The translations under genes and the position numbers were made by a program. This document shows positions 7,901 through 16,725 of a stretch of DNA of 64,000 bases, one piece after another (within the stretch, counting starts at the first letter, position 1; the number at the start of each line of letters is the position of its first letter). The DNA comes from JBDNJM01 sp041687755. Its GTDB lineage: Bacteria; Planctomycetota; UBA1135; GCA-002686595. The stretch spans positions 5,237 through 69,236 of the forward strand of contig JBDNJM010000191.1 of the NCBI GenBank assembly GCA_041687755.1, given 5' to 3'. The notes under the pieces were generated by a model. That model was given only the letters and a program-made list of their open reading frames with translations, did not search any database and was not told the origin of the DNA.

Positions 7901-9988
7901 ATGAAAAAAATCCTGATGGCCTCGCTCGTGATCGCGGGCACCAGCTGGTGGGTGGGTGACCTCACTGCCCACGGCGGCACGTACCGCGGACCTGGCGACA
8001 CCGTTCCCCCCGGCGCCGGGGGCGGCGGCGGCGGTGCCGGCCCGACGACGGGCGGCACGGGTGCCCCCGCCGGTCCCGGCAACGCTGCGCCGACCACCGG
8101 CGGACCCGCGACGCCTAACGGCCCTGGCAACGCCGGTGGCAACGGCCCGACGACCGGTGGCGCTATCGGTGTCGACCTGACGATGTGGAGCTTCTGGTGG
8201 GAGTTCAACAAGGACCCGTTCCTCAACCTGAGGGAGGCCATTTACGCGGGCGGTCCCGAGACCGGCGAAATTGGCTTCTTCACGGGCAAGGGCTCGGCAA
8301 AGGACGCGAAGGACATCAAGCGCCCCAGCCCCGAGAAGATCTACGGCGACGTTGTCCCCGCGCTGATCGCCACGCTCGAGTCGGAGACCAACAACGACAT
8401 CGTCACGGGCTGCATGATTGCGCTCGCCAAGATCGGTGACGAACAAACCGGCGAAGGCGGCGAGTCCGAGTTCGAGCAGATCATCCGCCCGTTCCTCAAG
8501 AGCGCGCGCCAAGAGGTTCGCGAGACCGCGGCGCTTTCCCTGGGCATCCTGGCCAACAAGGCCTCGATCCCGCTGCTCGCCGCGCTGATCAATGACACAG
8601 ACGAAGGTCGCAAGGCCGTGGGCTCGACCGAGGTCGACCTACGCACGCGCGCCTTCTCCGCCTACGGCCTGGGCCTGATCGGCTACCAAGAGCCGGACAA
8701 CGCGGTCCGCCAAGAGATCGTCAAGCTGCTGGTCGAGGCGCTCCCCAGCGCTGAGAAAGCTGCTGCCCCCGACATCGCCGTGGGTCTAGTGACCTCGCTC
8801 GGCCTGACCAAGCTGGACATCGGTGGCGAGCGCGCCCCCGCTGACGAGGACGAAGAGATTCCCGCCTGGGATTCCCGTGAGGCCCAGGTTCAGTTCTTGC
8901 TGGACACCTTCGAGGACGACAGCCGCAACCGCTTCTTCCGCGCGCACCTGCCCGTGGCGGCTGCGCGTTTGCTGGGCGGCCTCGAGGGCAAGCCCGGCTT
9001 CGACGAGATGAAGCAGCAGATCACCGACGCGCTCCTGTTGCCGCTCGACAAGCGCAAGGGTGGCAAGTACGAGGTCGAACTGCGCCAGTCTTCGGCCCTG
9101 ACCCTCGGCCTGATCGGCGACGCCGACTTGGACGATGTGGACAAGCAGATTCGCAAGGCTCTGGTCGAGATCCAGGACGCGGACCGACAGGTCATTAAGT
9201 ACGCGCTGATCGCCCTGGCGAAGAGCACGGCCCGCAAGGGTGACTCCGAAGAGGACCCGTGGGGCGGCCGCGACGAGGCCGTAAAGCACATGCTCGGACG
9301 CATGGCCAAGGGCAAGTCGGGTGAGGAGCGCTGGGCGGCGATGGCTATCGGCGTCTACGGCCACTACCTCGCCAAGGCTTCCGAGGACCCGCCTGCGAGC
9401 CTGGCAGAAGCTCTTCGCGACCGTCTTTCCAAGGCCAAGTCGACCGACGATATCGCTGCTTACTCGGTGGCGAACGGCATCTTTAAGAATAACGAAGCTA
9501 AGGAGGAGCTCCGCGAGCGCCTGCAGGAAACTAAGGAGCCCACGGCCCGGGGTTACGTCGCGCTGGCGCTGGGCATGGTGTCCGACGAACGCTCGGAGGA
9601 GGACATCCAAGAGATCGTGCGGGAATCGGAGTACGTTCCTGACCTGCTCAAGCAGGCGGCCATCGCGCTGGGTCTGCTCGGCGACAAGTCGATCGTTGAG
9701 GACCTGACCGACATGCTGAAGGAAGCCAACTCGCTGGCGACCCAGGCCTCCCTGGCCCAGGCCCTCGGCTTCATCGGTGACGACCGCTCGATCGAGCCGC
9801 TCGTCGACATGCTCGGCGACAGCAACCTGACCGACACCGCCCGTGGCTTCGCCGCGGTCGCGCTCGGGATCGTCGCGGACAAGGAATACCTTCCCTGGAA
9901 CTCCAAGGTCGCGGTGGATGTGAACTACCGTGCGAGCACCGAGACGCTCAACACCATGGACGGCAAGGGTTTGCTCAACATCCTGTAG
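7901..9988 (+). CDS. Exported HEAT-repeat protein with Gly/Pro/Thr-rich linker
   Basis: The 695-aa protein starts MKKILMASLVIAGTSW, a signal-peptide-like N-terminus; the frame upstream lacks coding character. Residues about 25-90 are a low-complexity linker of Gly, Pro, Thr and Asn with repeated PTTGG. From about residue 110 to the end there are HEAT-like helical pairs (for example IVTGCMIALAKIG, ETAALSLGILAN, GYVALALGMVSDE, LAQALGFIGDDRSIEPL). HEAT arrays are scaffolds for binding proteins; no catalytic motif is seen. It is a paralogue of the next gene: both have W-rich segments after the linker and share RAFSAYGLGL. It is probably periplasmic or surface-exposed. Its own terminator follows. 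Confidence 0.8.
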   Translation: MKKILMASLVIAGTSWWVGDLTAHGGTYRGPGDTVPPGAGGGGGGAGPTTGGTGAPAGPGNAAPTTGGPATPNGPGNAGGNGPTTGGAIGVDLTMWSFWWEFNKDPFLNLREAIYAGGPETGEIGFFTGKGSAKDAKDIKRPSPEKIYGDVVPALIATLESETNNDIVTGCMIALAKIGDEQTGEGGESEFEQIIRPFLKSARQEVRETAALSLGILANKASIPLLAALINDTDEGRKAVGSTEVDLRTRAFSAYGLGLIGYQEPDNAVRQEIVKLLVEALPSAEKAAAPDIAVGLVTSLGLTKLDIGGERAPADEDEEIPAWDSREAQVQFLLDTFEDDSRNRFFRAHLPVAAARLLGGLEGKPGFDEMKQQITDALLLPLDKRKGGKYEVELRQSSALTLGLIGDADLDDVDKQIRKALVEIQDADRQVIKYALIALAKSTARKGDSEEDPWGGRDEAVKHMLGRMAKGKSGEERWAAMAIGVYGHYLAKASEDPPASLAEALRDRLSKAKSTDDIAAYSVANGIFKNNEAKEELRERLQETKEPTARGYVALALGMVSDERSEEDIQEIVRESEYVPDLLKQAAIALGLLGDKSIVEDLTDMLKEANSLATQASLAQALGFIGDDRSIEPLVDMLGDSNLTDTARGFAAVALGIVADKEYLPWNSKVAVDVNYRASTETLNTMDGKGLLNIL

Positions 9989-10296
9989 TCGCTTCTTAGC
10001 GAGCTGCGGGGACTGGCTTTAGGGCCGGGCTCCGCATCCGAATAGGCGCCCCGGACTGCTTTGCGGTTTGGGGCGCCCTTGGTTTTGGAGCGCCCGTGGT
10101 TTCGGAGCGGGCCCCAGGCGGCCAGGAGGGGCGCTCACCCCCACAGCCGCCGAGCGAGGACGCGCCCTGTCGAGCGAGCGAAATCGAGCACTCCGAGGCC
10201 CTGGATGAATTCAAACCCGCTTATTGGGCTCTCCAGAGGGGGCACGGACCGTGGCTCACGCGGCACGCGCCTTGCAGTGAGGTGCGAGCAGAGACC
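9989..10296. other. Intergenic region between the two HEAT genes
   Basis: It contains the terminator at 10045-10077. The remaining 219 nt up to the next ATG probably carry a separate promoter, but none is clear. Confidence 0.4.
10045..10077 (+). terminator. Rho-independent terminator after first HEAT gene
   Basis: GGCGCCCC (10045-10052) pairs perfectly with GGGGCGCC (10070-10077) around a 17-nt loop, and T-rich CTTGGTTTT follows. It lies 57 nt after the stop codon. Confidence 0.55.
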
Positions 10297-12609
10297 ATGC
10301 ACGACCTCACGAACAAGCTTCTGCTCGGCCTGGCAGCCGGGCTCCTGACCCTCTCGGGCGCCGCCTGGGCCGCGCCCCTGGCCGCGCCCCAGGGCGCCGC
10401 CACGGGCAACGGCCCCTCGGAGCAGAAGCCCATGGTGTTTCCCGGCCAGGACCCCGAGCCGCCGTCCAAGCCGGAGGTCTTCCCCGGGAATCCTGGTGGA
10501 GGAGCCCCCACGGGCGAGCAGCCCGGCGACATGGCCCCCACAGGCGGCGACGGGGGTGGATCAGGTGGCGGTACTGGCGGCGGCGGTGGCTTCGGCGATC
10601 CGCCTGGGGGCGACAACCCCGACAACGGAACCGACAACGGTCCGCCGACCGGAGGCCCGGACAACCCTGGCGGTGGCGCTGGCGCTGGACCCCCGACGGG
10701 TCCGTCCACCGGCCCGCCGGCTCCTGGCAGCGGTATCACCCCCATCTCCGGGTTCATAGGTGTTGATGAGGTCGATCCGACTGGCCTCTGGTCCTGGTTC
10801 GAGCTGCGTCGAGACTCCCTGCTGGAGCTCGATTCGCGCCTGGGAGCCCTGGGCGTCGAGTCCGGTTCGAGTGAGTTCTTCCTAGGTCGCGGTATCGCCG
10901 GCGCGCCCCGTGCGAAGCCGACCGCGGGTCCCGAGCGCAAGCTGGCGGCCGCCGTTGCCATCGAGCTGCTGGAGATCGCCGAGCGCGACCGCCGCGGGGT
11001 GCTGGTCCAGTCCGCGCTAATCGCGCTGGGCCAGATCTACCCTGCTCTGGAGCGCGATCTTGCTGAGCGGGTTGACGCGGTCTTCCAGGCGCGGCTCTCC
11101 GACGCCGAGCAGGCCATCCAAGAAGGGGCCGTGATTGGCTGTGCCCTGACGGGCGCGACGTCCCAGCTGCAGGTCCTGGCCGGACTCGCGGGCGACTCGG
11201 ACGTGGGGCGCCGCAGCGCCCGGCTTGAGGTCGTGCCGTTCCGCCTGCGGGCCTTCAGCGCCTACGGTTTGGGTCTGGCGGGTCGTCAGGCGCAGCGCGA
11301 GGACATTCGTCGCTTCGCGGTCCACCACCTGGTCGAGATCCTGGAAGGTGAAGGCGGTGCCCGCAACACCGGCGCTCTGCCCGATGTGGATGCCGCCGCG
11401 CTGCTCGCGCTGGGTATGGCTGCGGGCGGCCCCTTGGAGGCCGCGAACCCCTCAGGCGCCACCCAGCCGCCGAGCGCGTCGCGCTCCGCCGCCCTGCGCT
11501 ACCTGATCGGGGCGCTGGAAGACGGCCGACGTTACGACCGTCGCGTGCGCGCCATACTTCCTGGGGCGCTGATGCGGGTCTACATGGACCTGGATCCCTC
11601 CCAGGCGCGGCAGCTGCGGCCGTTCGTGGCCGAGCCGCTGCTGGAGATCGTGGACCGTGCCCGCAAGGAGCCCAACGAGCTCTTGCGCGGAACTGCCATC
11701 GCCCTCGGGGCCCTTGGTGATGCGGACGACTCCCCGCTGAGCGAGCGCCTGCGCAACGCCCTGTTCGAGCTGGCGGAAGTGCCCGACCGGCGCACGAATA
11801 CCCTCGCTGTGCTCTCGCTAGGTGAGGTCATCGGTCGTCCGGGCGCGGGTCCCGCGCTGCGCGCCTTCCAGTCCGAGGGCCTGAACTGGCTCGCGAAGCG
11901 GACGACCCGCGGCGGCACTCTGGATCGCCCGACCGCGGCGCTGGCGCTGGCCTTGGCCGTCAAGGGCGCCGCCCAGAGCGGCGTGACGTGCCCGCGCTTC
12001 GTTCGGGAAGCCCTGGTCGAAGCCGCCGGTGACGCGCGCTCCCCGGACGAAATTGGCGCGACGGCGATTGCCGTGGGCCTGGCTAGCATTATCGAGGCCA
12101 CGCCTGCCCTGCAGCGCTCGTTCGAGCGCGCGAGCGCCCTCGAAACCCGTGGCCGTGTCGCCCTGGGCCTAGGCCTGCTGGGTGCAGCAGGGTCCGCCGA
12201 TGACATCGCCGGCTGGGCTGCCCGGGAGCAGGCGAACTCCATCGCGGTTCGTGACGGCGCGATTGCCCTGGCCCTGCTCGACCACGGACCGCGGGCCGTG
12301 GAACTGGCGGCGAACCACCTGCTCAGCCGCTCCAGCCTCGATCAGGAGAGTGGTGCGCGCGCCCTCGGCGCGATCGGCGATGTCCCCTCGGGCGAGCTGT
12401 TGCTGGGCCTCTTGGCCAGCAGGGAACGACCCGCCCGCGCGCGAGCCATGGCCGCCCTAAGTCTCGGCCGCATGCTGGACGTGCGGGAGACGCATTCTTT
12501 CGACGCTCTGTCGGACGTGGCGAATCCGTTCGCTGGCATTGACTCCCTGTACCGGGCGACCGGCGGGCCGTTCCTCGACGGGTTGTTGGACCTGGAACCG
12601 GGGTTCTGA
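10297..12609 (+). CDS. Exported HEAT-repeat protein, paralogue of the preceding gene
   Basis: The 770-aa protein starts MHDLTNKLLLGLAAGLLTLS with an AWA-AP signal-peptidase site near residue 27. Residues about 40-145 form a Gly/Pro/Asp/Asn-rich linker. HEAT-like repeats follow (VLVQSALIALGQIYP, RGTAIALGALGDADD, TLAVLSLGEVIG, RARAMAALSLGRML). It shares with the preceding gene the order signal peptide, linker, WSWFE/FWWEF-type aromatic segment and HEAT array, and the motif RAFSAYGLGL. No enzyme motif is seen. The pair looks like a tandem duplication that has diverged strongly, suggesting related scaffold roles with different partners. Function is unknown. Confidence 0.8.
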   Translation: MHDLTNKLLLGLAAGLLTLSGAAWAAPLAAPQGAATGNGPSEQKPMVFPGQDPEPPSKPEVFPGNPGGGAPTGEQPGDMAPTGGDGGGSGGGTGGGGGFGDPPGGDNPDNGTDNGPPTGGPDNPGGGAGAGPPTGPSTGPPAPGSGITPISGFIGVDEVDPTGLWSWFELRRDSLLELDSRLGALGVESGSSEFFLGRGIAGAPRAKPTAGPERKLAAAVAIELLEIAERDRRGVLVQSALIALGQIYPALERDLAERVDAVFQARLSDAEQAIQEGAVIGCALTGATSQLQVLAGLAGDSDVGRRSARLEVVPFRLRAFSAYGLGLAGRQAQREDIRRFAVHHLVEILEGEGGARNTGALPDVDAAALLALGMAAGGPLEAANPSGATQPPSASRSAALRYLIGALEDGRRYDRRVRAILPGALMRVYMDLDPSQARQLRPFVAEPLLEIVDRARKEPNELLRGTAIALGALGDADDSPLSERLRNALFELAEVPDRRTNTLAVLSLGEVIGRPGAGPALRAFQSEGLNWLAKRTTRGGTLDRPTAALALALAVKGAAQSGVTCPRFVREALVEAAGDARSPDEIGATAIAVGLASIIEATPALQRSFERASALETRGRVALGLGLLGAAGSADDIAGWAAREQANSIAVRDGAIALALLDHGPRAVELAANHLLSRSSLDQESGARALGAIGDVPSGELLLGLLASRERPARARAMAALSLGRMLDVRETHSFDALSDVANPFAGIDSLYRATGGPFLDGLLDLEPGF

Positions 12610-12778
12610 GAGGCTGTTAAAAAGGCTCGGTCTTAGCGAGGTGCCTCTGAGTTGCCTTTGGGCCCATCGCCTGAAGGCGCTGGAGCGCGAGAACGCTCAC
12701 GGATTGCGCCGGACGCAATGATTCACACTCTCTGAGCGGGCCGGGTTTCTCAGCGGCCCCGTGCCAGCCCAGACGGGC

Positions 12779-13339
12779 TTAGGCGCGGCGACGAACCACG
12801 AGCGTCAACAGGCCCAGGATCCCTACCGCAGCAAGCGCGGCGAGAGCGACGGAGCGTGAGCGCGACACCGCATTGGCGCGGCGCCGCTCGGAGCTCACCA
12901 AGGCCTCCGTCTGCGCGGCGTAGTTCGCGGCGGCGGCCGCCCACGACTCGCGGGCCTCGCCGTGATCGGCGGTCTCTACGGACTCCGTCAGCGCGGCGCT
13001 GAGTCGGCCAGAGCCGCCGGGGTCCTGCAGCCACAGGCTGGAGTTCGTGGCCCACCACAGCAGGGTCGTGCGATCGGTGGATTCGGGCGGCAGCGCTTTG
13101 GCGGCCTCGAAGGCCATGCGCCGTGCGGCGCGGGGATCGGAGCCGCGGTAGAGCACTTCGATCTCGAGCAAGCTGCGCGCCATCGAGGGATTGGCGCTCC
13201 GGAGGAGTTCCAGAGCTGCGGCGGGACGTCCCGCCTCGAGGCGCTGCCTAGCAAGGGCGAGCTGCGGGGCAGTACTGTCCTGCGCGGACGGAAGGGAGCA
13301 ACTTGCGGCCGCCAAGAAGGACAGCAGGAGGCCGCTCAC
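12779..13339 (-). CDS. Lipoprotein-like protein with C-terminal membrane anchor
   Basis: The 186-aa protein begins MSGLLLSFLAAASCSLPSAQ; LAAASC fits a lipobox. The middle is helical and TPR-like (LALARQRLEAGRPAAALELLRSA). The C-terminus has one hydrophobic helix (VALAALAAVGILGLLTLVV) followed by RRRA, as in a BatE-like or tail-anchored protein. Its ATG overlaps the stop of the upstream gene (ATGA, 13336-13339), so the two are probably co-translated. No family was firmly recognised. Confidence 0.65.
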   Translation of the reverse strand: MSGLLLSFLAAASCSLPSAQDSTAPQLALARQRLEAGRPAAALELLRSANPSMARSLLEIEVLYRGSDPRAARRMAFEAAKALPPESTDRTTLLWWATNSSLWLQDPGGSGRLSAALTESVETADHGEARESWAAAAANYAAQTEALVSSERRRANAVSRSRSVALAALAAVGILGLLTLVVRRRA

Positions 13340-15024
13340 GGCGTCAGGTCCGCGCCAAGCCGTTCCGCGGCCTCGAGCAGCGAGCGCCGCTCAAGCAGCG
13401 GCAGCGGGCTGCGATCGTCAGTGAGCAGCGGCCCATCCTGATCGGTGATCCAGCGCCAGCGCCCGGGGAGCTCGCGGGGTCCCAGCAGGCGCAGGCCGAG
13501 CTCGCCGTCCAGCCAAAAGGCCTCGTCGCCGGGCGCCGGGGGCAGCTCCCCCACTCGCGCCACGAGGGTCACATTGCGGGCGCTCGGGACCGGTAGCGCG
13601 AGCGTCGGTTGCCCGAAGGCCGCAGCGATGGTGGCACCGAGCGCCTCGATCACGGGGTCGTCCAGGCCGTAGCCACCGACGTTCGCCATCAACCAGCCGC
13701 CCGGCCGCAGCGCGGCTCGGCAGCGCTTGAGGAACTCGACGCTCGCGAGGTGCGGCGGGATCTCGATCTGGTTCGCGTAGCAGTCGAGGATCAGCAGGTC
13801 GTAGTCGCCTTCGAGGGCGCGGAGGGCCACCCGTGCGTCGATGCCGGAGTGCACGCGCAGCCGCGGATCGTCGAGCGGCAGGTCCATGTGGGCGGCGGCC
13901 AGTTCGACGACGAGCGGGTCGAGTTCCACGCCGTCTACCCGGAGCTCCGTCGTCTCAGGCGTGGTTCCGGCGAGCACGCGCCAGGCCGTGCCTCCGCCGA
14001 GGCCCAGAATCGCCGCGCGCCAGCGGACGGGCGCAGCGCCCTCAAGCCGCTCCGTCCAGGCGAACGGCAGGGCGAAGTCGTTGTAGTAGTACCCGTCGGG
14101 CAGCAGGCCGAGTTCGGGCCACCAGGCCGACTGGAACGAGTCGCTGCCTTCGTTGACCTGCAGGAAGCGCATGGCCGGCTGGTCGGGCCCCGCGCCGGCG
14201 CGCTCCACGACGCGCACTCGCTGGTAGGCGGAGTCGGCACTTGCCAGCAGCTCGACGCCCTCGGGTTGGGCGCGCTCGCTCGGCTCGAGCCATGCGGCGC
14301 CAGCGATCAGGCCGGCCGCGAGGGCGATAGGCAGGCGTCCAGCGCCTGCGCGCCACAGCGCCAGCGCGCCGGAGAGGAGCAGGAGAGCGCCGAACAGCGC
14401 GAAGCTGCGCGCGACGCCGAGGTGCGGCACGGCGAGATGGCTGGCGCCGAAGGTGCCGACGAGACTGCCCAGGGTGCCGACGGCGAGCACGGCCCCACCC
14501 GCGCTGCCGGCGTGGCCTCCGCGCGCGCGGGCGACGCACTCGACGGCCAGCGGCGGGACCGTTCCGAGCAACAGCGCGGGCGCTAGGAACAGGAGCCCGC
14601 TCGCGGCGAGGCTGCCCCAGCTCAGCAGCCCCGCGGCCGAGTGCAGCGACAGTTCACCGGGAACGAGGAAGCGACCGACAGGGCCCACGGCGAGCGGCAG
14701 TGCGGCCACCAGCGCCCCGCCGAGCAGCAGCGCGAAGCCCATCGTGCGCAGCGGGCGATCCGTTGCGGCGGCCCGCGCGCCCGCGAGGTAGCCGACCGAG
14801 AGGGCCAGCAGGATCACGGCGATCACGTTGGTCCAGACCGTGAGGCTCGTGCCGTACCAGGGCCCGAGCAAGCGCACGGCCGCCAGCTCGACGGCCATCA
14901 CGGCCGCTCCGGAGACTCCGGAAAGGACGAGCGGCACCAGGGCGCCTCCTGCCTGGGGATCGGGAACTGCAGCCCTGGCGTCGGCCGCCGGGGCCCGCTC
15001 GGGCCCGGGCAGCGCGTCGGACAC
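13336..15024 (-). CDS. Membrane-fused spermidine-synthase-like protein
   Basis: The 562-aa protein has an N-terminal half with several membrane helices (VLSGVSGAAVMAVELAAVRLLGP is typical of this family) and a C-terminal Rossmann-type aminopropyl/methyltransferase domain. The nucleotide-site motif is ILGLGGGTAWRVL, an acidic residue follows in VDGVELDPLVVELA, and the motif YDLLILDCYANQIEIPPHL sits where spermidine synthases have their catalytic aspartate region. LLTDDRSPL near the end is also typical. Such fused proteins are common, but their substrate is usually unproven. It lies 3 nt downstream of the esterase-fold gene and is translationally coupled to the lipoprotein-like gene. Confidence 0.8.
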   Translation of the reverse strand: MSDALPGPERAPAADARAAVPDPQAGGALVPLVLSGVSGAAVMAVELAAVRLLGPWYGTSLTVWTNVIAVILLALSVGYLAGARAAATDRPLRTMGFALLLGGALVAALPLAVGPVGRFLVPGELSLHSAAGLLSWGSLAASGLLFLAPALLLGTVPPLAVECVARARGGHAGSAGGAVLAVGTLGSLVGTFGASHLAVPHLGVARSFALFGALLLLSGALALWRAGAGRLPIALAAGLIAGAAWLEPSERAQPEGVELLASADSAYQRVRVVERAGAGPDQPAMRFLQVNEGSDSFQSAWWPELGLLPDGYYYNDFALPFAWTERLEGAAPVRWRAAILGLGGGTAWRVLAGTTPETTELRVDGVELDPLVVELAAAHMDLPLDDPRLRVHSGIDARVALRALEGDYDLLILDCYANQIEIPPHLASVEFLKRCRAALRPGGWLMANVGGYGLDDPVIEALGATIAAAFGQPTLALPVPSARNVTLVARVGELPPAPGDEAFWLDGELGLRLLGPRELPGRWRWITDQDGPLLTDDRSPLPLLERRSLLEAAERLGADLTP

Positions 15025-15027
15025 CGG

Positions 15028-16416
15028 TTACTCCGCGTCCTCGAGCGGAGGCGGGAAGTCGTAGCTCACCGCCGCCGCGTACAGGCGGCCCGCGTCGCCC
15101 GATCGATAGACCGAGTCGAGCATGTTGCGCAGCGCGCGCGCAAACTCGGCCTGGTGCACCTCGCCGTTGATCGTAATGGTGACGGGCTGGTCCATGTCCA
15201 CCAGACGATCGTTGAGCTGCAGCGTGATCTCGGTGAAGCCGTCGCCGGTGATGTTGATCGAGTTGGTTTCGCGGTCGACTTCGGCCTTTAGCTGCGGGTT
15301 GAACTGGATGTCGAATCCGTCGACGCGCAGCCAGTAGGCTTCGCGCGAGTTGTCCCGCGTCGGCGAGAAGCGCAGCACCGAGGGCTCGGCGTTGCGGCGC
15401 TGCGGCAGGAGCCACTCGGTCAGGCTGGCGGTGTCGCCCTGGACGCTCGACGTGACGTTGTCGATCTCGAGGGCCTCCGCTCCTTCGACGAAGGCGGTCG
15501 CGCCGTCTGCACCGCCGACGATCATCGACGGCAAGTTCGAGAAGTTGGTCGCGGGCGTCTCACCGATGTCCCCGGAGAAGCCGGCGACTCCGGCGAACAG
15601 GGTCGGGTAGATCGAGGCAATCTCGAAGGCCGCTTCAACGCCTGCGCCGTGGCCTACGAGGAACAGCTGGTCGGGGTCGACGAGGTAGTGCTGGCGCACT
15701 TCGCGCAGGACCTGCAGCAGGTTGGCGATGCCGCCGGGCGTGCCCGCCGAGCCGATCTGGGTCCACTGGGTCGCGTCCTCGGGCATCGCGATGATCCCGA
15801 CGATGTGCGTCTCGAGCAGAGACGATGCGATGTACTCCTCCTGGAACAGCTTGTCGACGTCCATGCCGGCGTCGGGCAGCACGAGCACCAGCGGCAGCGG
15901 GCCTCCCTTGACGCGATAGCTCTTGGGACCGTGGATCGCGTAGCTGATCTCATCGCCCCAGCGCCCGTCGAACTCCTCGACCTTCAGCCTGCCCCTGCCG
16001 GGCGCGGAGTCCTTGAGGTCCTCCGCCATCAGGATGGCGCGCTGCAGGTCCCCCACGAGGCTGGCGACCGGACGCTTGGCCTTATTCTCGATCTTCTGGG
16101 CGAGGTCGTTTAGCTCTTCGAGTGCCTTGTAGATGCCCTCGTCTTCGTTCTTGGCCTCGTAGTACTCGGCGATGGCCTTGGACAGCTTGGTCAGGTCGCT
16201 GGACTTGAGCACTTCCTCGTCGGCGACGCGGACCTCGGCGTCCTGCCGCGCGGCCCCAGTGCCCGTCCCAGTGCCCGTCCCAGTGCCCGTCCCAGTGCCC
16301 GTCCCAGTGCCCGTCCCAGTGACAGTGACAGTAACGGAGGCCGCGGGCGGGACGCCGGCCGCGAGGAGGGCCAGGGCGGAAGCGCCCAGAAGCGTGAAGG
16401 GAGCGAAGAAGTGCAT
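15028..16416 (-). CDS. Secreted alpha/beta-hydrolase-fold protein, nucleophile serine missing
   Basis: The 462-aa protein has a signal peptide (MHFFAPFTLLGASALALLAA), then a Thr-Gly repeat of 11 dipeptides (about residues 33-54), a helical region, and an esterase-like domain from about 155 (PLPLVLVLPDAGMDVDKLF). The nucleophile elbow reads VGHGAG at 254-259, so the position normally held by serine (257) is glycine. This suggests a non-catalytic member of the PHB-depolymerase/esterase-like group. The C-terminal about 110 residues form a separate domain (SINITGDGFTEITLQLND). It may be co-transcribed with the downstream spermidine-synthase-like gene (3-nt gap). Confidence 0.75.
   Translation of the reverse strand: MHFFAPFTLLGASALALLAAGVPPAASVTVTVTGTGTGTGTGTGTGTGTGTGTGAARQDAEVRVADEEVLKSSDLTKLSKAIAEYYEAKNEDEGIYKALEELNDLAQKIENKAKRPVASLVGDLQRAILMAEDLKDSAPGRGRLKVEEFDGRWGDEISYAIHGPKSYRVKGGPLPLVLVLPDAGMDVDKLFQEEYIASSLLETHIVGIIAMPEDATQWTQIGSAGTPGGIANLLQVLREVRQHYLVDPDQLFLVGHGAGVEAAFEIASIYPTLFAGVAGFSGDIGETPATNFSNLPSMIVGGADGATAFVEGAEALEIDNVTSSVQGDTASLTEWLLPQRRNAEPSVLRFSPTRDNSREAYWLRVDGFDIQFNPQLKAEVDRETNSINITGDGFTEITLQLNDRLVDMDQPVTITINGEVHQAEFARALRNMLDSVYRSGDAGRLYAAAVSYDFPPPLEDAE
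16261..16320. repeat. Perfect 12-bp tandem repeat x5, in frame
   Basis: GCCCGTCCCAGT occurs five times without a mismatch, flanked by a partial copy and by GACAGT GACAGT. On the minus strand each unit encodes Thr-Gly-Thr-Gly. Being a multiple of 3, copy-number change alters linker length, not frame. Confidence 0.95.
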
Positions 16417-16725
16417 AATTCGGTCGTTCGGGACTGGGGTGAGGCGCGCCCGTCGTCTTCGGAAGCGCCCGGGGCTCGAAGGCTCGGGTGAGACCCTACG
16501 GACTGCAGGCGGAGGCTGCGAGTCGCGCGGGGTGCGGCTCGCGGCGTTCGAGAGCGGGTTCCGGCCCTTCAGGGCCGGTTCCAGGCGCCCATTGTGCCCG
16601 GCCGGGGCGGTCGGGTCGCGCCCTGGGCGCTGCCAATTGAGGGCTAGAGTTGCACCTCTCTTGGGGGGGGGGTCTGGGATCCCTGCTCCTAGCCCACTCG
16701 GCGGGGTCAGTTGACGGTTCGCGCG
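16417..16725. other. Intergenic region with G10 tract
   Basis: It lies between the esterase-fold gene and the TPR-like gene, both on the minus strand. It holds a run of ten G at 16663-16672. The esterase-fold gene's promoter should be here; no clear hexamers were seen. Confidence 0.4.

Noticed and set aside
16261..16320. Tandem repeat as a phase-variable on/off switch
   Set aside because: The unit is 12 bp, so copy changes never shift the frame; only linker length varies.
16663..16672. G10 homopolymer as a contingency locus
   Set aside because: It lies outside any coding frame and no promoter spacing can be tied to it; comparable G or C runs are common in this GC-rich sequence.
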